DNA of 64,000 nt from Saccharothrix sp. S26 (GCF_021390395.1 NZ_JAJUWT010000003.1:248001-312000), one strand, 5' to 3'. Positions 53,210-62,411 are shown, counted from the stretch's first letter. A program made the numbers and translations. Notes: generated by a model not told the origin, from the sequence alone.

Positions 53210-54133
53210 TTGGGGCGTTACGTGCTGCGCAGGTTGTTGCAGATGGTGCCGGTCTTCGTCGGTACCACGTTCCTGATCTACGTGCTGGTGTGGGCGGTCC
53301 CGGGCGACCCGTTCGAGGGCAAGTGCGGCGAACGCGACTGCCCCGCCTCCTACATCACGATGATGCGCGAGCGGTTCAACCTCGACGACCCGCTGCTGCT
53401 CCAGTACTGGAAGTACCTCGTCAACCTGCTCCAAGGCGACTTCGGCGTCACGTCGTCCGGCGTGCAGGTGGTCGACCGCATCGCCGCGACCTTCCCGGTG
53501 ACCCTGCGCCTGGCCCTGGTGGCGCTGCTGGTCGAGGCCGTCATCGGCATCACCGCGGGCGTCGTGTCGGGCCTGCGCGACCGCGGGTTCCTCGACAGCC
53601 TGGTGCTGGTGTCGACGCTGTTCCTGATCTCCATCCCGGTGTTCGTCACCGGGTACGCCGTGCAGCTGGTGTTCGGGTTGCAGCTCGGCTGGATCGCGCC
53701 CACCGTGACCACGCCGACGTTCGGCAACCTGATCGTCCCCGGGTTCGTGCTGGCCAGCCTGTCCATGGCCTACGTGGCCCGGCTCTCGCGCGCGAGCATC
53801 GCGGAGAACCGGCGGGCCGACTACGTGCGCACCGCGCTCGCCAAGGGCCTGCCGACGCGCCGGATCGTCGGCGTGCACCTGCTGCGCAACTCGCTGATCC
53901 CGGTGATCACGTTCCTCGGCACGGACCTCGGCGCGTTCCTGGGCGGCGCGATCGTCACCGAGGGGATCTTCAACGTGCCCGGCGTGGGCGGCCTGGTGTT
54001 CCGGTCGATCCTGACCAAGGACGGCGCGATGGTGACCGGCGTGGTGACCGTGCTGGTGCTGGTGTACCTGCTGATGACGTTGCTGGTGGACCTGCTGTAC
54101 GCGGTCTTGGACCCGAGGATCCGCTATGACTGA
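53210..54133 (+). CDS. oppB: Peptide ABC transporter permease, OppB type
   Basis: 307 residues, six membrane segments. The N-terminus GRYVLRRLLQMVPVFVGTTF and PGDPF motif are typical of OppB/DppB. The coupling loop is YVRTALAKGLPTRRIVGVHL, with GTDLGAFLGGAIVTEGIFNVPG after it. The start is probably TTG at 53210, 7 nt after GGGGAG; GTG at 53222 would truncate the conserved N-terminus. It overlaps oppC by 8 bp. Confidence 0.93.
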   Translation: MGRYVLRRLLQMVPVFVGTTFLIYVLVWAVPGDPFEGKCGERDCPASYITMMRERFNLDDPLLLQYWKYLVNLLQGDFGVTSSGVQVVDRIAATFPVTLRLALVALLVEAVIGITAGVVSGLRDRGFLDSLVLVSTLFLISIPVFVTGYAVQLVFGLQLGWIAPTVTTPTFGNLIVPGFVLASLSMAYVARLSRASIAENRRADYVRTALAKGLPTRRIVGVHLLRNSLIPVITFLGTDLGAFLGGAIVTEGIFNVPGVGGLVFRSILTKDGAMVTGVVTVLVLVYLLMTLLVDLLYAVLDPRIRYD

Positions 54134-55028
54134 CCAACTCGCGACCACGCTCGTGGCCGAACGACCGCGCGGCCTGTTCGGCGACGCCTGGCACGCGTTG
54201 CGCCGGCGGCCGCTGTTCTGGGTGTCGGTGTCGTTGATCGGCCTCGTGCTGCTGATGGCCGCGTTCCCGGGTCTCTTCTCCTCGGCCGACCCGAACGCCG
54301 CCGACCTGTCCCGCTCCCGCGGCGCGCCCTCGGCGCGGGCCTGGTTCGGCTACGACAACCAGGGCTACGACGTCTACGCCCGCGTCGTGCACGGCGCGCG
54401 GGCGTCGATCGTGGTCGGGCTGCTGTCCACGCTGGGCGTGGTGCTGGTCGGTGCCACCATCGGCATGCTCGCGGGCTTCTACGGCGGCCGGCTGGACGCG
54501 GTGGTGTCGCGCATCGCGGACGTGTTCGTGGGCGTGCCGTTCGTGCTCGGCGCGATCGTCATCCTGACCACGTTGAACGCGGGCGGTGACGCCGGGCCGG
54601 CGCGGATCGTGGCGCAGGTGGTGCTGTCGATCTCGGTGCTGTCGTGGCCGGTGGCGATGCGGATCATGCGGTCCACCGCGATCGCGGCCAAGCAGCAGGA
54701 CTACGTCAAGGCGGCACGGGCGCTGGGCGCGTCGTCGCGGCGCATCATCGGCAAGCACCTGCTGCCCAACTGCGTCGCGCCCGTGCTCGTCTACTCGACC
54801 ATCGCGCTGGGCGCGTTCATCGGCGCGGAGGCCACCCTGTCCTACCTCGGCATCGGCCTGCGGCAGCCGGTCGTGTCGTGGGGCGTGATGATCAACAGCG
54901 CCAAGGACTACCTGCGCGTCGCGCCGCACGCGCTGCTGTTCCCGGCGGGGTTCCTGACCGCCACCGTGCTGGCGTTCGTGATGCTGGGCGACGCGGTGCG
55001 CGAAGCCCTCGACCCGAAGCTGCGGTAG
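54126..55028 (+). CDS. oppC: Peptide ABC transporter permease, OppC type
   Basis: 300 residues. A cytoplasmic start with LRRRPLFWVSVSLIGLVLL, then an OppC N-terminal helix and periplasmic loop (FSSADPNAADLSRSRGAPS) and five further membrane segments. The coupling loop is YVKAARALGASSRRIIGKHLL; the C-terminus shows SYLGIGLRQPVVSWGVMI. ATG at 54126 overlaps the oppB stop. Forms the channel with OppB. Confidence 0.94.
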   Translation: MTDQLATTLVAERPRGLFGDAWHALRRRPLFWVSVSLIGLVLLMAAFPGLFSSADPNAADLSRSRGAPSARAWFGYDNQGYDVYARVVHGARASIVVGLLSTLGVVLVGATIGMLAGFYGGRLDAVVSRIADVFVGVPFVLGAIVILTTLNAGGDAGPARIVAQVVLSISVLSWPVAMRIMRSTAIAAKQQDYVKAARALGASSRRIIGKHLLPNCVAPVLVYSTIALGAFIGAEATLSYLGIGLRQPVVSWGVMINSAKDYLRVAPHALLFPAGFLTATVLAFVMLGDAVREALDPKLR

Positions 55029-55038
55029 GAGGGCGTTC

Positions 55039-56013
55039 ATGCTGCTGGAGGTCGAGGACCTGCACGTGGAGTTCCGGACCCGGGACGGGGTGGCGCGCGT
55101 GCTCAACGGCGTCGGCTACCACGTGTCGGCCGGCGAGACGGTGGCCGTGCTCGGCGAGTCCGGGTCGGGCAAGAGCGTGACCGCGCAGGCGATCATGGGG
55201 ATCCTCGACACGCCGCCCGCGTTCGTGACGCGGGGCTCGGTGCGGTTCCGCGGCGAGGAGCTGCTGACCGCGTCGCCCGAACGTCGGCGCGCTATCCGGG
55301 CCGAGGGCGTGGCGATGATCTTCCAGGACGCCCTGTCGGCGCTGAACCCCGTGTTCACGGTGGGGTTCCAGATCGAGGAGCAACTGCGGTTGCGGCGCGG
55401 GATGAGCCGGGCCGACGCGCGGGCGCGGGCCATCGAGCTGCTGGACCTGGTGCGGATACCGGCGGCGCGGCAACGGGTCCGCGAGTACCCGCACCAGTTC
55501 TCCGGCGGGATGCGGCAGCGGGCGATGATCGCGATGGCGCTGGCGCTCGACCCCGAGGTGCTGATCGCGGACGAGCCGACGACGGCGCTGGACGTCACCG
55601 TGCAGGCGCAGATCATGGATCTGCTCGCGGAGGTCCAGCGCGAGCGGCGGATGGGGTTGGTCCTGATCACGCACGACCTCGGGGTGGTCGCCGAGGTCGC
55701 CGACCGGATCGTGGTGATGTACGCGGGGCGGATCGTGGAGCAGGCCGACGCCGTCTCGCTGTTCCGCGCGCCCGGCCACCCGTACACGGCGGCGCTGATG
55801 CGCTCGCTGCCGCGGCTGGACGCCAAGGGCGCGGCCCTGGAGACGATCCGCGGGCTGCCGCCCAGCCTGCTGCGCATCCCGTCGGGCTGCCCGTTCCACC
55901 CCCGGTGCCCGCGGGCGGAGGACGTGTGCGCCGCGCGCGTGCCGCCGGACGTGCCGCTGGGGCCCGGGCGGAGCAGTGCGTGCCACTTCGCGGAGGAGGT
56001 CGTCGGTGGGTGA
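55039..56013 (+). CDS. oppD: Oligopeptide ABC transporter ATP-binding protein, OppD type
   Basis: 324 residues. Walker A GESGSGKS (about 40-47), signature [17 protein letters not shown], Walker [13 protein letters not shown], and switch His in [14 protein letters not shown]. The C-terminal oligopeptide-transporter extension carries Cys residues ([19 protein letters not shown]) that in this family bind an iron-sulfur cluster. ATG at 55039 has GGAGGG 6 nt upstream. It overlaps oppF by 8 bp. Confidence 0.94.
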   Translation: MLLEVEDLHVEFRTRDGVARVLNGVGYHVSAGETVAVLGESGSGKSVTAQAIMGILDTPPAFVTRGSVRFRGEELLTASPERRRAIRAEGVAMIFQDALSALNPVFTVGFQIEEQLRLRRGMSRADARARAIELLDLVRIPAARQRVREYPHQFSGGMRQRAMIAMALALDPEVLIADEPTTALDVTVQAQIMDLLAEVQRERRMGLVLITHDLGVVAEVADRIVVMYAGRIVEQADAVSLFRAPGHPYTAALMRSLPRLDAKGAALETIRGLPPSLLRIPSGCPFHPRCPRAEDVCAARVPPDVPLGPGRSSACHFAEEVVGG

Positions 56014-56998
56014 GCTGCTGGAGGTGCGCGACCTGGTGAAGCACTTCCCGGTGACGCGCGGGGTGGCGTTCCGGCGGACCGTCGGGCGCGTGCGGGCGGT
56101 GGACGGCGTGTCGTTCTCGTTGCGGGCGGGGGAGACCCTGGGCGTGGTCGGCGAGTCGGGGTGCGGCAAGTCGACGTTGGCGCAGGTGCTGATGCGGCTG
56201 GAGCCGCCGACGTCGGGGACGGCGCTGTTCGAGGGCGAACCGGTGTTCTCGCTGCGTGGCGCGGCGCTGCGGCGGTGGCGGCGCGACATGCAGATCGTGT
56301 TGCAGGACCCGTACACGTCGTTGAACCCGCGGATGACCGTGGGCGACATCGTCGGCGAGCCGTTCGAGATCCACCCCGAGGTCGCGCCGCGCGGGTCGCG
56401 GGCCGGGCGGGTGCGGGAGCTGCTCGACGTCGTCGGCCTGAACCCCGAGCACATCAACCGCTACCCGCACCAGTTCTCCGGCGGGCAGCGGCAGCGGATC
56501 GGGATCGCGCGGGCGCTGGCGCTGCGGCCGAAGGTGATCGTGTGCGACGAGCCGGTGTCCGCGTTGGACGTGTCGATCCAGGCGCAGGTGATGAACCTGC
56601 TGGCCGAGCTGCAGGGCGAGTTCGGCCTGGCCTACGTGTTCATCGCGCACGACCTGTCGGTGGTGCGCCACCTGTCCGACCGGGTCGCCGTGATGTACCT
56701 CGGGAAGATCGTCGAGATCGGCACGGAGGAGGAGATCTACGAGCACCCCACGCACCCGTACACGCAGGCACTGCTGTCGGCCGTCCCGGTCGCCGACCCG
56801 ACCCTGCGCGGCCGCCGCGACGTGATCCGCCTGACGGGCGACGTCCCCTCCCCCCTGACCCCACCCACCGGCTGCCGCTTCCGCACGAGGTGCTGGAAGG
56901 CCCAGGACGTGTGCGCCACCGACGAACCGGCCCTGCTGACCCGGATCGGCACCCACCCGAGCGCGTGCCACTTCGCCGAGGAACGCCACATCATCTGA
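56006..56998 (+). CDS. oppF: Oligopeptide ABC transporter ATP-binding protein, OppF type
   Basis: 330 residues. N-terminus [16 protein letters not shown], Walker [11 protein letters not shown]-loop [18 protein letters not shown], signature [17 protein letters not shown], Walker [13 protein letters not shown]. The C-terminal extension has [14 protein letters not shown] for an iron-sulfur cluster, as in OppD. GTG at 56006 has GGAGGAGG upstream and overlaps the oppD stop. Last gene of the operon. Confidence 0.94.
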   Translation: MGELLEVRDLVKHFPVTRGVAFRRTVGRVRAVDGVSFSLRAGETLGVVGESGCGKSTLAQVLMRLEPPTSGTALFEGEPVFSLRGAALRRWRRDMQIVLQDPYTSLNPRMTVGDIVGEPFEIHPEVAPRGSRAGRVRELLDVVGLNPEHINRYPHQFSGGQRQRIGIARALALRPKVIVCDEPVSALDVSIQAQVMNLLAELQGEFGLAYVFIAHDLSVVRHLSDRVAVMYLGKIVEIGTEEEIYEHPTHPYTQALLSAVPVADPTLRGRRDVIRLTGDVPSPLTPPTGCRFRTRCWKAQDVCATDEPALLTRIGTHPSACHFAEERHII

Positions 56999-57375
56999 CC
57001 ACCAACCCCACCCACCTCACCTCACCGGGCCACCCACCCCCCCGCGCCGCCCACCTCACCGGGCGGCTCACCGCACCGCCGCACCGCCGGCCCGCCGGCC
57101 CGCCGCACCACCCAGCCGAGCCCCGCCGCGCCGCCCGACGACGAGCGTGCTGACGTTCATCGGCCCGACCACGTGGTTCACCACCCACGACGGCGTCTCG
57201 TCGACCACACCGCCCGGCAGGGCGCGGCGACCGCCACCAGGTCGCAGCCCGGGCAGCCGACGACGCCCACCCCGCCCCTCCCTGATTCCCCGCGCCGCTC
57301 CACCCACGGGCCCCGCCGTGCGCCGCCTCCATACTTCCGGCAACGAAATCCGCGATGACATCGATCCCCGCCGAC
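56999..57375. other. Gene-free, C-rich stretch between oppF and the S10 peptidase gene
   Basis: No intact gene is supported. The first 120 bp are C-rich simple sequence (CCACC and CCGCC runs). On the minus strand a frame closing near 57068 contains TPSWVVNHVVGPMNVSTLVV, which looks protein-like, and an adjacent frame has VVGCPGCDLVAVA. They are in different frames, so a decayed gene is possible but unproven. Confidence 0.4.
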
Positions 57376-57444
57376 ACCTGGTTCGCTCGTCCGGGTGATC
57401 TTCGCGGGCTCCTCACCGCGACCCGGACGAGCGAAACCCCAGGT
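57376..57444 (-). terminator. Long hairpin directly after the S10 peptidase stop
   Basis: TTCGCTCGTCCGGGT (57382-57396) pairs perfectly with ACCCGGACGAGCGAA (57421-57435). Outer ACCTGG/CCAGGT and inner CGCGG/CCGCG helices extend it to a compound stem. It begins one base past the stop codon of the minus-strand gene. There is no clear T-run, so it may act as a 3' stabiliser or a Rho-aided terminator. Confidence 0.65.
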
Positions 57445-57445
57445 C

Positions 57446-58927
57446 TCAGCGGTTGGAGGCGGATTGGACGAAGTCGGCCAAGTCCTTCGACTGCTGCACC
57501 CGCGACGGCTCGTGCACGTACATCATGTGCCCCGCCGGGTAGTACGCGGCTTCGATGTTGGCGTGCAGTTCCTCCGGGATCTGCAGGTGCGCCACCACGT
57601 GCTCGGCCGCGTAGTACGGCGTCGCGCCGTCCAGATAGCCGTAAGCGATGTGCACCTTCAAGTGCGGGTTGGCGCGCATCGCCGACGACAGCTTGTTCGC
57701 CACCGTCACGTGCGTCCCCTCGAACTCCTTGTACGACCACGGCCGCACGTTCATCGTCAGGATCTCGTACGGCAGGTCGTTCTCGTACTCCAACTCCGCC
57801 CGCACGTAGTGGTTCAACGCCGCCGTGTACGGCCCGAGGATCGCCGAGTACGACGGGTCCTCGCTGAAGTGCTCCCGCCCGTAGTCGGCGTCCGCGCCGG
57901 TGAACCGCGAGTCCAACCGGCCGACCACCAGGCGCCGCGACCGCAGCAGCTCGGTGAAGAACCGGACGTGCTCGATCCGCAGGTTCACCCGGTCCACGTA
58001 GTCCTCGCTGAGCCCGGTCAGCCCGGCCAGCCGCGCCACCGCCGCCGCCCGTTCCTCAGTGGACAGGCGGTTGCCGCGCGCCAACGCCCACGGGTAGTCG
58101 CGCGAGGCGAAGTCCTCGGCGTCGGCCAGCACGTCCTCCAACGACCGCGAGCCGTGCAGCCCGTGGTAGTGCGCGATCGCCGCGTACGTCGGCAGGAACA
58201 GCGTGTGCGGCAGGTCGTTGCCCTCGCTGAAGTCGAGCGTGGCGAAGTCCAGCACGGACGAGATCAGCATCAGCCCGTTGAGGTACATGCCGTACCGCGA
58301 CTGGAGGTAGTCGGCCAGCCCGGCGGCACGCGTGGTCCCGTACGACTCGCCCGCCAGGAACTTCGGCGACATCCACCGGCCGTTGCGCGAGGTCCACAGC
58401 CGGATCACCTCGCCGACCGACTCCAGGTCGCCCTGGAACCCGTGGTACTGGCCGGGCTTCTCGCCCTTCACCGCCCGCGAGTACCCCGTCGACACGGGGT
58501 CGATGAACACCAGGTCGCTGTGCGCGAGCAGCGTCTCGGGGTTGTCCACCAGGTCGTACGGCGGTGGCGCGAGGTCGCCGACGTCGCCGGACACGACCCG
58601 GCGCGGTCCGAGCAGCCCCAGGTGCAGCCACACGCTGGACGAGCCCGGCCCGCCGTTGAACGCGAACGTCACCGGCCGCTTCGCCGGGTCCGCCCCGTCC
58701 AACGTGTACGCGGTGACGAAGACCTCGGCCTTCGGCAGGTGCCCGTCGAACTTGCCCTCGGTCAGCACCTCCTGGCGCAGCACCACCCGTCCGGTGGTCG
58801 TGGTGTAGTTCAGCTTGCGCCGCTTGACGGTGATGCTGTGCTGGGTGGTGACGAGGTCGTCGGCGGGGAGGTCCTTCTCGTCGCCGTTGTCCTTGGCGGC
58901 CTGCTCGTCGCCGTTCTTGTCGGTCAT
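57446..58927 (-). CDS. S10 family serine carboxypeptidase-like protein
   Basis: 493 residues. Catalytic Ser in FLAGESYGTTRAAGL, Asp in YGYLDGATPY and His in YYPAGHMMYVHE; the oxyanion motif FNGGPGSSSVWLHLG is intact. The N-terminus is acidic (about 1-25) with no signal peptide, unlike secreted fungal carboxypeptidases, so a cytoplasmic peptidase is likely. It may complete degradation of peptides imported by the neighbouring Opp system, by inference. ATG at 58927 with a TAGAGT box 6 nt upstream. Confidence 0.92.
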   Translation of the reverse strand: MTDKNGDEQAAKDNGDEKDLPADDLVTTQHSITVKRRKLNYTTTTGRVVLRQEVLTEGKFDGHLPKAEVFVTAYTLDGADPAKRPVTFAFNGGPGSSSVWLHLGLLGPRRVVSGDVGDLAPPPYDLVDNPETLLAHSDLVFIDPVSTGYSRAVKGEKPGQYHGFQGDLESVGEVIRLWTSRNGRWMSPKFLAGESYGTTRAAGLADYLQSRYGMYLNGLMLISSVLDFATLDFSEGNDLPHTLFLPTYAAIAHYHGLHGSRSLEDVLADAEDFASRDYPWALARGNRLSTEERAAAVARLAGLTGLSEDYVDRVNLRIEHVRFFTELLRSRRLVVGRLDSRFTGADADYGREHFSEDPSYSAILGPYTAALNHYVRAELEYENDLPYEILTMNVRPWSYKEFEGTHVTVANKLSSAMRANPHLKVHIAYGYLDGATPYYAAEHVVAHLQIPEELHANIEAAYYPAGHMMYVHEPSRVQQSKDLADFVQSASNR

Positions 58928-58933
58928 GGTCGA

Positions 58934-58939
58934 ACTCTA
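58934..58939 (-). promoter_or_regulatory. -10 box of the S10 peptidase gene (leaderless)
   Basis: TAGAGT on the minus strand lies 6 nt before the ATG at 58927. It overlaps a plus-strand TACGAT (58938-58943) that may serve the uracil-DNA glycosylase gene. Confidence 0.5.
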
Positions 58940-58957
58940 CGATCGGAGTCGTCGCCG

Positions 58958-59668
58958 GTGCTCCCGCTTTCCGCTCTTGACGAACGGGTTACCAGTTGCC
59001 GGGCGTGCCCGCGGCTGGTGGCGTGGCGCGAGGAGGTGGCGCGGGTCAAGCGGGCCGCGTTCCGCGACCAGGAGTACTGGGGGCGCCCGGTGCCCGGCTT
59101 CGGCCCGGACGACGCGTCGCTGGCCATCATCGGCCTGGCCCCGGCCGCGCACGGCGCCAACCGCACCGGGCGCATGTTCACCGGCGACCGCTCCGGTGAC
59201 TTCCTGTACGCGGCGATGCACGCGGTGGGCCTGGCCACCCAGCCGACGGCCACGCACGTCGGCGACGGCCTGGAGCTGATCGGCACCCGCATCACGGCCC
59301 CGGTGAAGTGCGCGCCGCCGGAGAACAAGCCGACCCCGGAGGAACGCGACAACTGCCGCCCCTGGCTGATCCGCGAGCTGGAACTGCTGCGGCCGACGTT
59401 GCGCGCGGTGCTCGTGCTGGGCGCGTTCGGCTGGCAGGCCCTGCTCCCGGTGCTGGCCGCGTGCTGGCAGATCCCCCGCCCGCGCCCGGTGTTCGGCCAC
59501 GGCGCACACGTCACCCTGCCCGCCCAGGACGGCGGCGAGCCGCTGCACCTGTTCGGCTGCTACCACGTGAGCCAGCAGAACACGTTCACCGGCAAGCTGA
59601 CCCAACCGATGCTCCAGGACGTGCTGCGCGCTGCGGGCACGGCGGCTGGATTGGCCGCCATCGGGTGA
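58958..59668 (+). CDS. Family 5 uracil-DNA glycosylase (UdgB type)
   Basis: 236 residues. Removes uracil and other deaminated bases from DNA. Motif A GLAPAAHGANRTGRMFTGD, with Ala in place of the catalytic Asp/Asn, and motif B HVSQQNTFTGKLT mark family 5. Four Cys for a [4Fe-4S] cluster are visible: CRAC near the N-terminus and the pair in VKCAPPENKP and RDNCRPWL. GTG at 58958 has GGAG about 9 nt upstream. It is divergent from the S10 peptidase across 30 bp. Confidence 0.93.
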   Translation: MLPLSALDERVTSCRACPRLVAWREEVARVKRAAFRDQEYWGRPVPGFGPDDASLAIIGLAPAAHGANRTGRMFTGDRSGDFLYAAMHAVGLATQPTATHVGDGLELIGTRITAPVKCAPPENKPTPEERDNCRPWLIRELELLRPTLRAVLVLGAFGWQALLPVLAACWQIPRPRPVFGHGAHVTLPAQDGGEPLHLFGCYHVSQQNTFTGKLTQPMLQDVLRAAGTAAGLAAIG

Positions 59669-59702
59669 CCCTACGGCGGTAGTACCACGGCGTTTCGCAA
59701 AG

Positions 59703-59708
59703 TAGCCT
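59703..59708 (+). promoter_or_regulatory. -10 box of the AbiEi-like gene (leaderless)
   Basis: TAGCCT lies 7 nt before the GTG at 59716; no Shine-Dalgarno is present. Confidence 0.5.
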
Positions 59709-59715
59709 GTTCCGT

Positions 59716-60849
59716 GTGTCGCGGAACAGCGTGAAACGTGGAACAACCTCAACCGTGCAGCTGCTGTCGCTCGTCGAGCAAGCGCTGCTCTGCACGTTGC
59801 CCCCGACGTGGTCGATCGCCCTCGATCACGATGTGCCACGGGCCGGCGCGCGCCGCGGCGACCGGCCCGACGGCGCGGTCACGATCACCGCACCCGATGG
59901 AACGAAGGTCGGTGTGCTGATCGAGTGCAAGGCGGCCGTCGTGCCCCGTGACGTCGCTTCGGTGGCCGAGCGGTTGCACCTGTACGCCAACGTGGCCGCC
60001 GCCGACGACCGGAGGATCGGCGGGGCGTTGCTGGCTGCGCCGTTCGTCTCTCCGACGACCCGAGCCCAACTGGACAAGCACGGCCTGGGCTGGTTCGACA
60101 CCACCGGCAACTTCCGCCTCAGGCTGGACCGGCCTGCGGTGTTCCTCGACCGCATGGGCGCGGATCGAAGCGGGTTGCGCGATCCGTCGGACCGGTTGCT
60201 CAAATCGCTGCGCGGGCCGGCCGCCGCGAAGGTGCTCTTGGAGCTGTGCGAGACGCCGCTCCCCATGGGGGTGCGCGACCTCGCCGAACGAGCTGAGGTC
60301 GGTGTCGCGACCAGCGCGAGGGTCCTCGACTTGCTCGACCGGGAAGCCGTCATCGACCGGGAAGAGCACGGCTCGGTGATCGCCGTCCGCAAGCGAGCGC
60401 TGATCGAGCGTTGGGTGCAGGACTACCACGTCATGACCTCGAACGACGTGGTGACCACGTTGGACCCACGCGGGCTGACCCACGCGTTGCAGGCGTTGTC
60501 GCAGGCGAGCACTCGTATCGCCGTGACAGGCTCCGCAGCTGTGCGCGCGTACCTCCCGGACGGCGTGACCCCGGTGTCGCCGCTGGTGTCGTTGAGCCTG
60601 TACGCCGAGGACCCGGCCGGAATGATCGAGCAACTGCGCCTGCGAGCGGTCGACCGGGGCGCGAACGTCGTGATCATGAGCCCGTACGACGAAGTGGTGT
60701 ACGCGAGGTCGAGGGTCGTCGACGGAGTCGCTTTCGCGCCACCCGCGCAGGTGGTGGCAGACCTGCTGACCGGGCCGGGTCGGTCGAGCGAGGAAGCCGA
60801 GCAGTTGATGACCGCCCTCGGTGCCGGTGATCGAGGGTGGGCGGCGTGA
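59716..60849 (+). CDS. AbiEi-like protein with PD-(D/E)XK-like N-terminus and winged helix
   Basis: 377 residues. Residues 45-145 look like a restriction-endonuclease fold: Asp52 in RPDGAV, then Glu70 and Lys72 in VLIECKA, the D...ExK arrangement. A winged helix follows (about 190-235, VRDLAERAEVGVATSARVLDLLDRE). The C-terminal part (RIAVTGSAAVRAYLPDG, then VVYARSRVVDGVAFAPPAQVVADLL) resembles the AbiEi antitoxin C-terminal region. GTG at 59716 follows TAGCCT by 7 nt. It overlaps the nucleotidyltransferase gene by 4 bp. A type IV toxin-antitoxin or related defence regulator is likely; nuclease activity is a guess from motifs. Confidence 0.75.
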   Translation: MSRNSVKRGTTSTVQLLSLVEQALLCTLPPTWSIALDHDVPRAGARRGDRPDGAVTITAPDGTKVGVLIECKAAVVPRDVASVAERLHLYANVAAADDRRIGGALLAAPFVSPTTRAQLDKHGLGWFDTTGNFRLRLDRPAVFLDRMGADRSGLRDPSDRLLKSLRGPAAAKVLLELCETPLPMGVRDLAERAEVGVATSARVLDLLDREAVIDREEHGSVIAVRKRALIERWVQDYHVMTSNDVVTTLDPRGLTHALQALSQASTRIAVTGSAAVRAYLPDGVTPVSPLVSLSLYAEDPAGMIEQLRLRAVDRGANVVIMSPYDEVVYARSRVVDGVAFAPPAQVVADLLTGPGRSSEEAEQLMTALGAGDRGWAA

Positions 60850-61667
60850 TCCCGCAGGAGTACGTCAAGGCTCGTTCGGTGTTGCTGGACGCCCTCGACG
60901 GGCTCGGGCCGCACCGCGACGCGGTCGTGCTCGTCGGCGCGCAGGCCGTCTACATCCACGCCGGTGACGCCGATTTCGTCACCGCGCCGACCACGACCGA
61001 CGCGGACTTGGCCTTGATCCCCGACCGGCTGGCCGACGAGCCTTCCATCGCGGACGCGATGCGCGCCGCCGGGTTCGTGCCCGGCGGCCAGCCGGGAACC
61101 TGGCTCGGGCGCGGTGACATCGCCGTCGACCTGATGGCGCCTGAAGCGCTCAGCGGCTCGGCAGGCAGGCGGTCTGCCCGCCTTCGTCCCCCTCACGACG
61201 CCAAGGCGACGGCCCGCAGGACTTCCGGGCTGGAGCCGGTGGTCGTGGACAACGAGGTTCGCGTGATCGGCTCGCTGGATGGCGACGACGCCCGGTCGTT
61301 CGGCATCAAGGTGGCGGGTCCGGCCGCCCTCATCGTGTCGAAAGTGGTCAAGATCGCCGAACGGCGGGGGCAGCCGCACCGGCTCAAGCCGAAGGACGGG
61401 CTCGACGTGCTCCGGCTGCTCCGTGCCGTGGACACGACCCGGTTGGCGCAGGCGCTGACGGCTTTGGTCGCGGACGACTTGTCGGGCACTGTAGTGACAC
61501 AGGCGGTGGCGGAACTTCGAGTGCTGGCGGCGCGCCCGGACGACCTGCTCCCCGTGCTCGCGGCCGATGCCGAGGCGGGCTTCAGCGACCCGGACGAGAT
61601 CAAGATGTCGGTGGTCGCCCTGGCCGATGACCTCCTCCGGGAGTTGGACAGCGCGAGATCGGCCTGA
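60846..61667 (+). CDS. AbiEii-like nucleotidyltransferase family protein
   Basis: About 273 residues. The N-terminal nucleotidyltransferase-like motif is VLVGAQAVYIHAGDADFVTA then TTDADLALI, comparable to GGxAxxxHGxxRxTxDxD of AbiEii toxins, with the second Asp pair kept. Downstream are DIAVDLMAPEAL and PAALIVSKVVKIAERR, matching the AbiEii helical part. GTG at 60846 overlaps the upstream stop (GTGA); GTG at 60837 is an alternative. It forms a two-gene unit with the AbiEi-like gene. In type IV systems this partner is the toxin that modifies tRNA; that is inferred here. Confidence 0.75.
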   Translation: MIPQEYVKARSVLLDALDGLGPHRDAVVLVGAQAVYIHAGDADFVTAPTTTDADLALIPDRLADEPSIADAMRAAGFVPGGQPGTWLGRGDIAVDLMAPEALSGSAGRRSARLRPPHDAKATARRTSGLEPVVVDNEVRVIGSLDGDDARSFGIKVAGPAALIVSKVVKIAERRGQPHRLKPKDGLDVLRLLRAVDTTRLAQALTALVADDLSGTVVTQAVAELRVLAARPDDLLPVLAADAEAGFSDPDEIKMSVVALADDLLRELDSARSA

Positions 61668-61751
61668 GCGGACCGAACCAGGGACCGGTTCGGACGGCCG
61701 GGTTCGGTTGAATCCGGCACGCCGAGCGGGTTCGGCGGGCATCCTGGGTGC

Positions 61752-62411
61752 ATGAAGCCCCGGCTCGCGCTCCTGCTCGCGGTGGGGTCGGCGCTCGTCC
61801 TCATCGCGCTCGCGGCCCGGGGGACGTCACCCGTGCGGTACCAGGAGCGGCCGCCGGCGGACGACGAGGTGGTCGCGTTGACGCCCGAGTCGGTCCCGCC
61901 CCTGGAGACCGACGTGGACGGGTCCGCGGCGGCCGGGTCGCTGCTGGTGGTCCTGATCGTCTTCATCGCCGTGGCGGTCGTCGCCGTGGTCTGGTTGCTG
62001 GTCTCCCTCGGCGTGTTCCAGCACCGCCGCAGGCGTGGCCGCGGTGAGACCGTCGACGCGCCCGACCTGCCCGAGGACCACGCGAAACCGCCCGCGATCC
62101 TCCTGCGGCGCGCCACCGAGGCCCTCGACGAGCTGCGCGGCAACGTCGACGGGCCGCCCGGCGACGCGGTGATCGCCGCCTGGCTCAGCCTCGAACGGGC
62201 CGCGCGGGACAGCGGCGTGCCGCGACAGGGCCACCAGACGGCCACCGAGTTCACCGGCGACCTGCTGCGCCGCTACCGGGTGGACGAGCACGCGGCCGGC
62301 ACGCTGCGCCGCGTCTACCAGCGGGCCCGGTTCGGCACGGCCGAGGTGACCGCGGCGGACGCCCGCACCGCCACCGAGGCGTTGGAGACGATCGTGCGGG
62401 ACCTGCGGTGA
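61752..62411 (+). CDS. DUF4129 domain membrane protein
   Basis: 219 residues. Two membrane segments (about 5-22 and 62-86, LLVVLIVFIAVAVVAVVWLLV) flank an extracytoplasmic loop of about 40 residues. The cytoplasmic DUF4129 domain follows (AAWLSLERAARDSGVPRQGH, ATEFTGDLLRRY, VYQRARFG). Members of this family accompany MoxR-DUF58 clusters. ATG at 61752 is 6 nt after CATCCT, a weak -10. It overlaps the next gene by 4 bp. Confidence 0.85.
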   Translation: MKPRLALLLAVGSALVLIALAARGTSPVRYQERPPADDEVVALTPESVPPLETDVDGSAAAGSLLVVLIVFIAVAVVAVVWLLVSLGVFQHRRRRGRGETVDAPDLPEDHAKPPAILLRRATEALDELRGNVDGPPGDAVIAAWLSLERAARDSGVPRQGHQTATEFTGDLLRRYRVDEHAAGTLRRVYQRARFGTAEVTAADARTATEALETIVRDLR

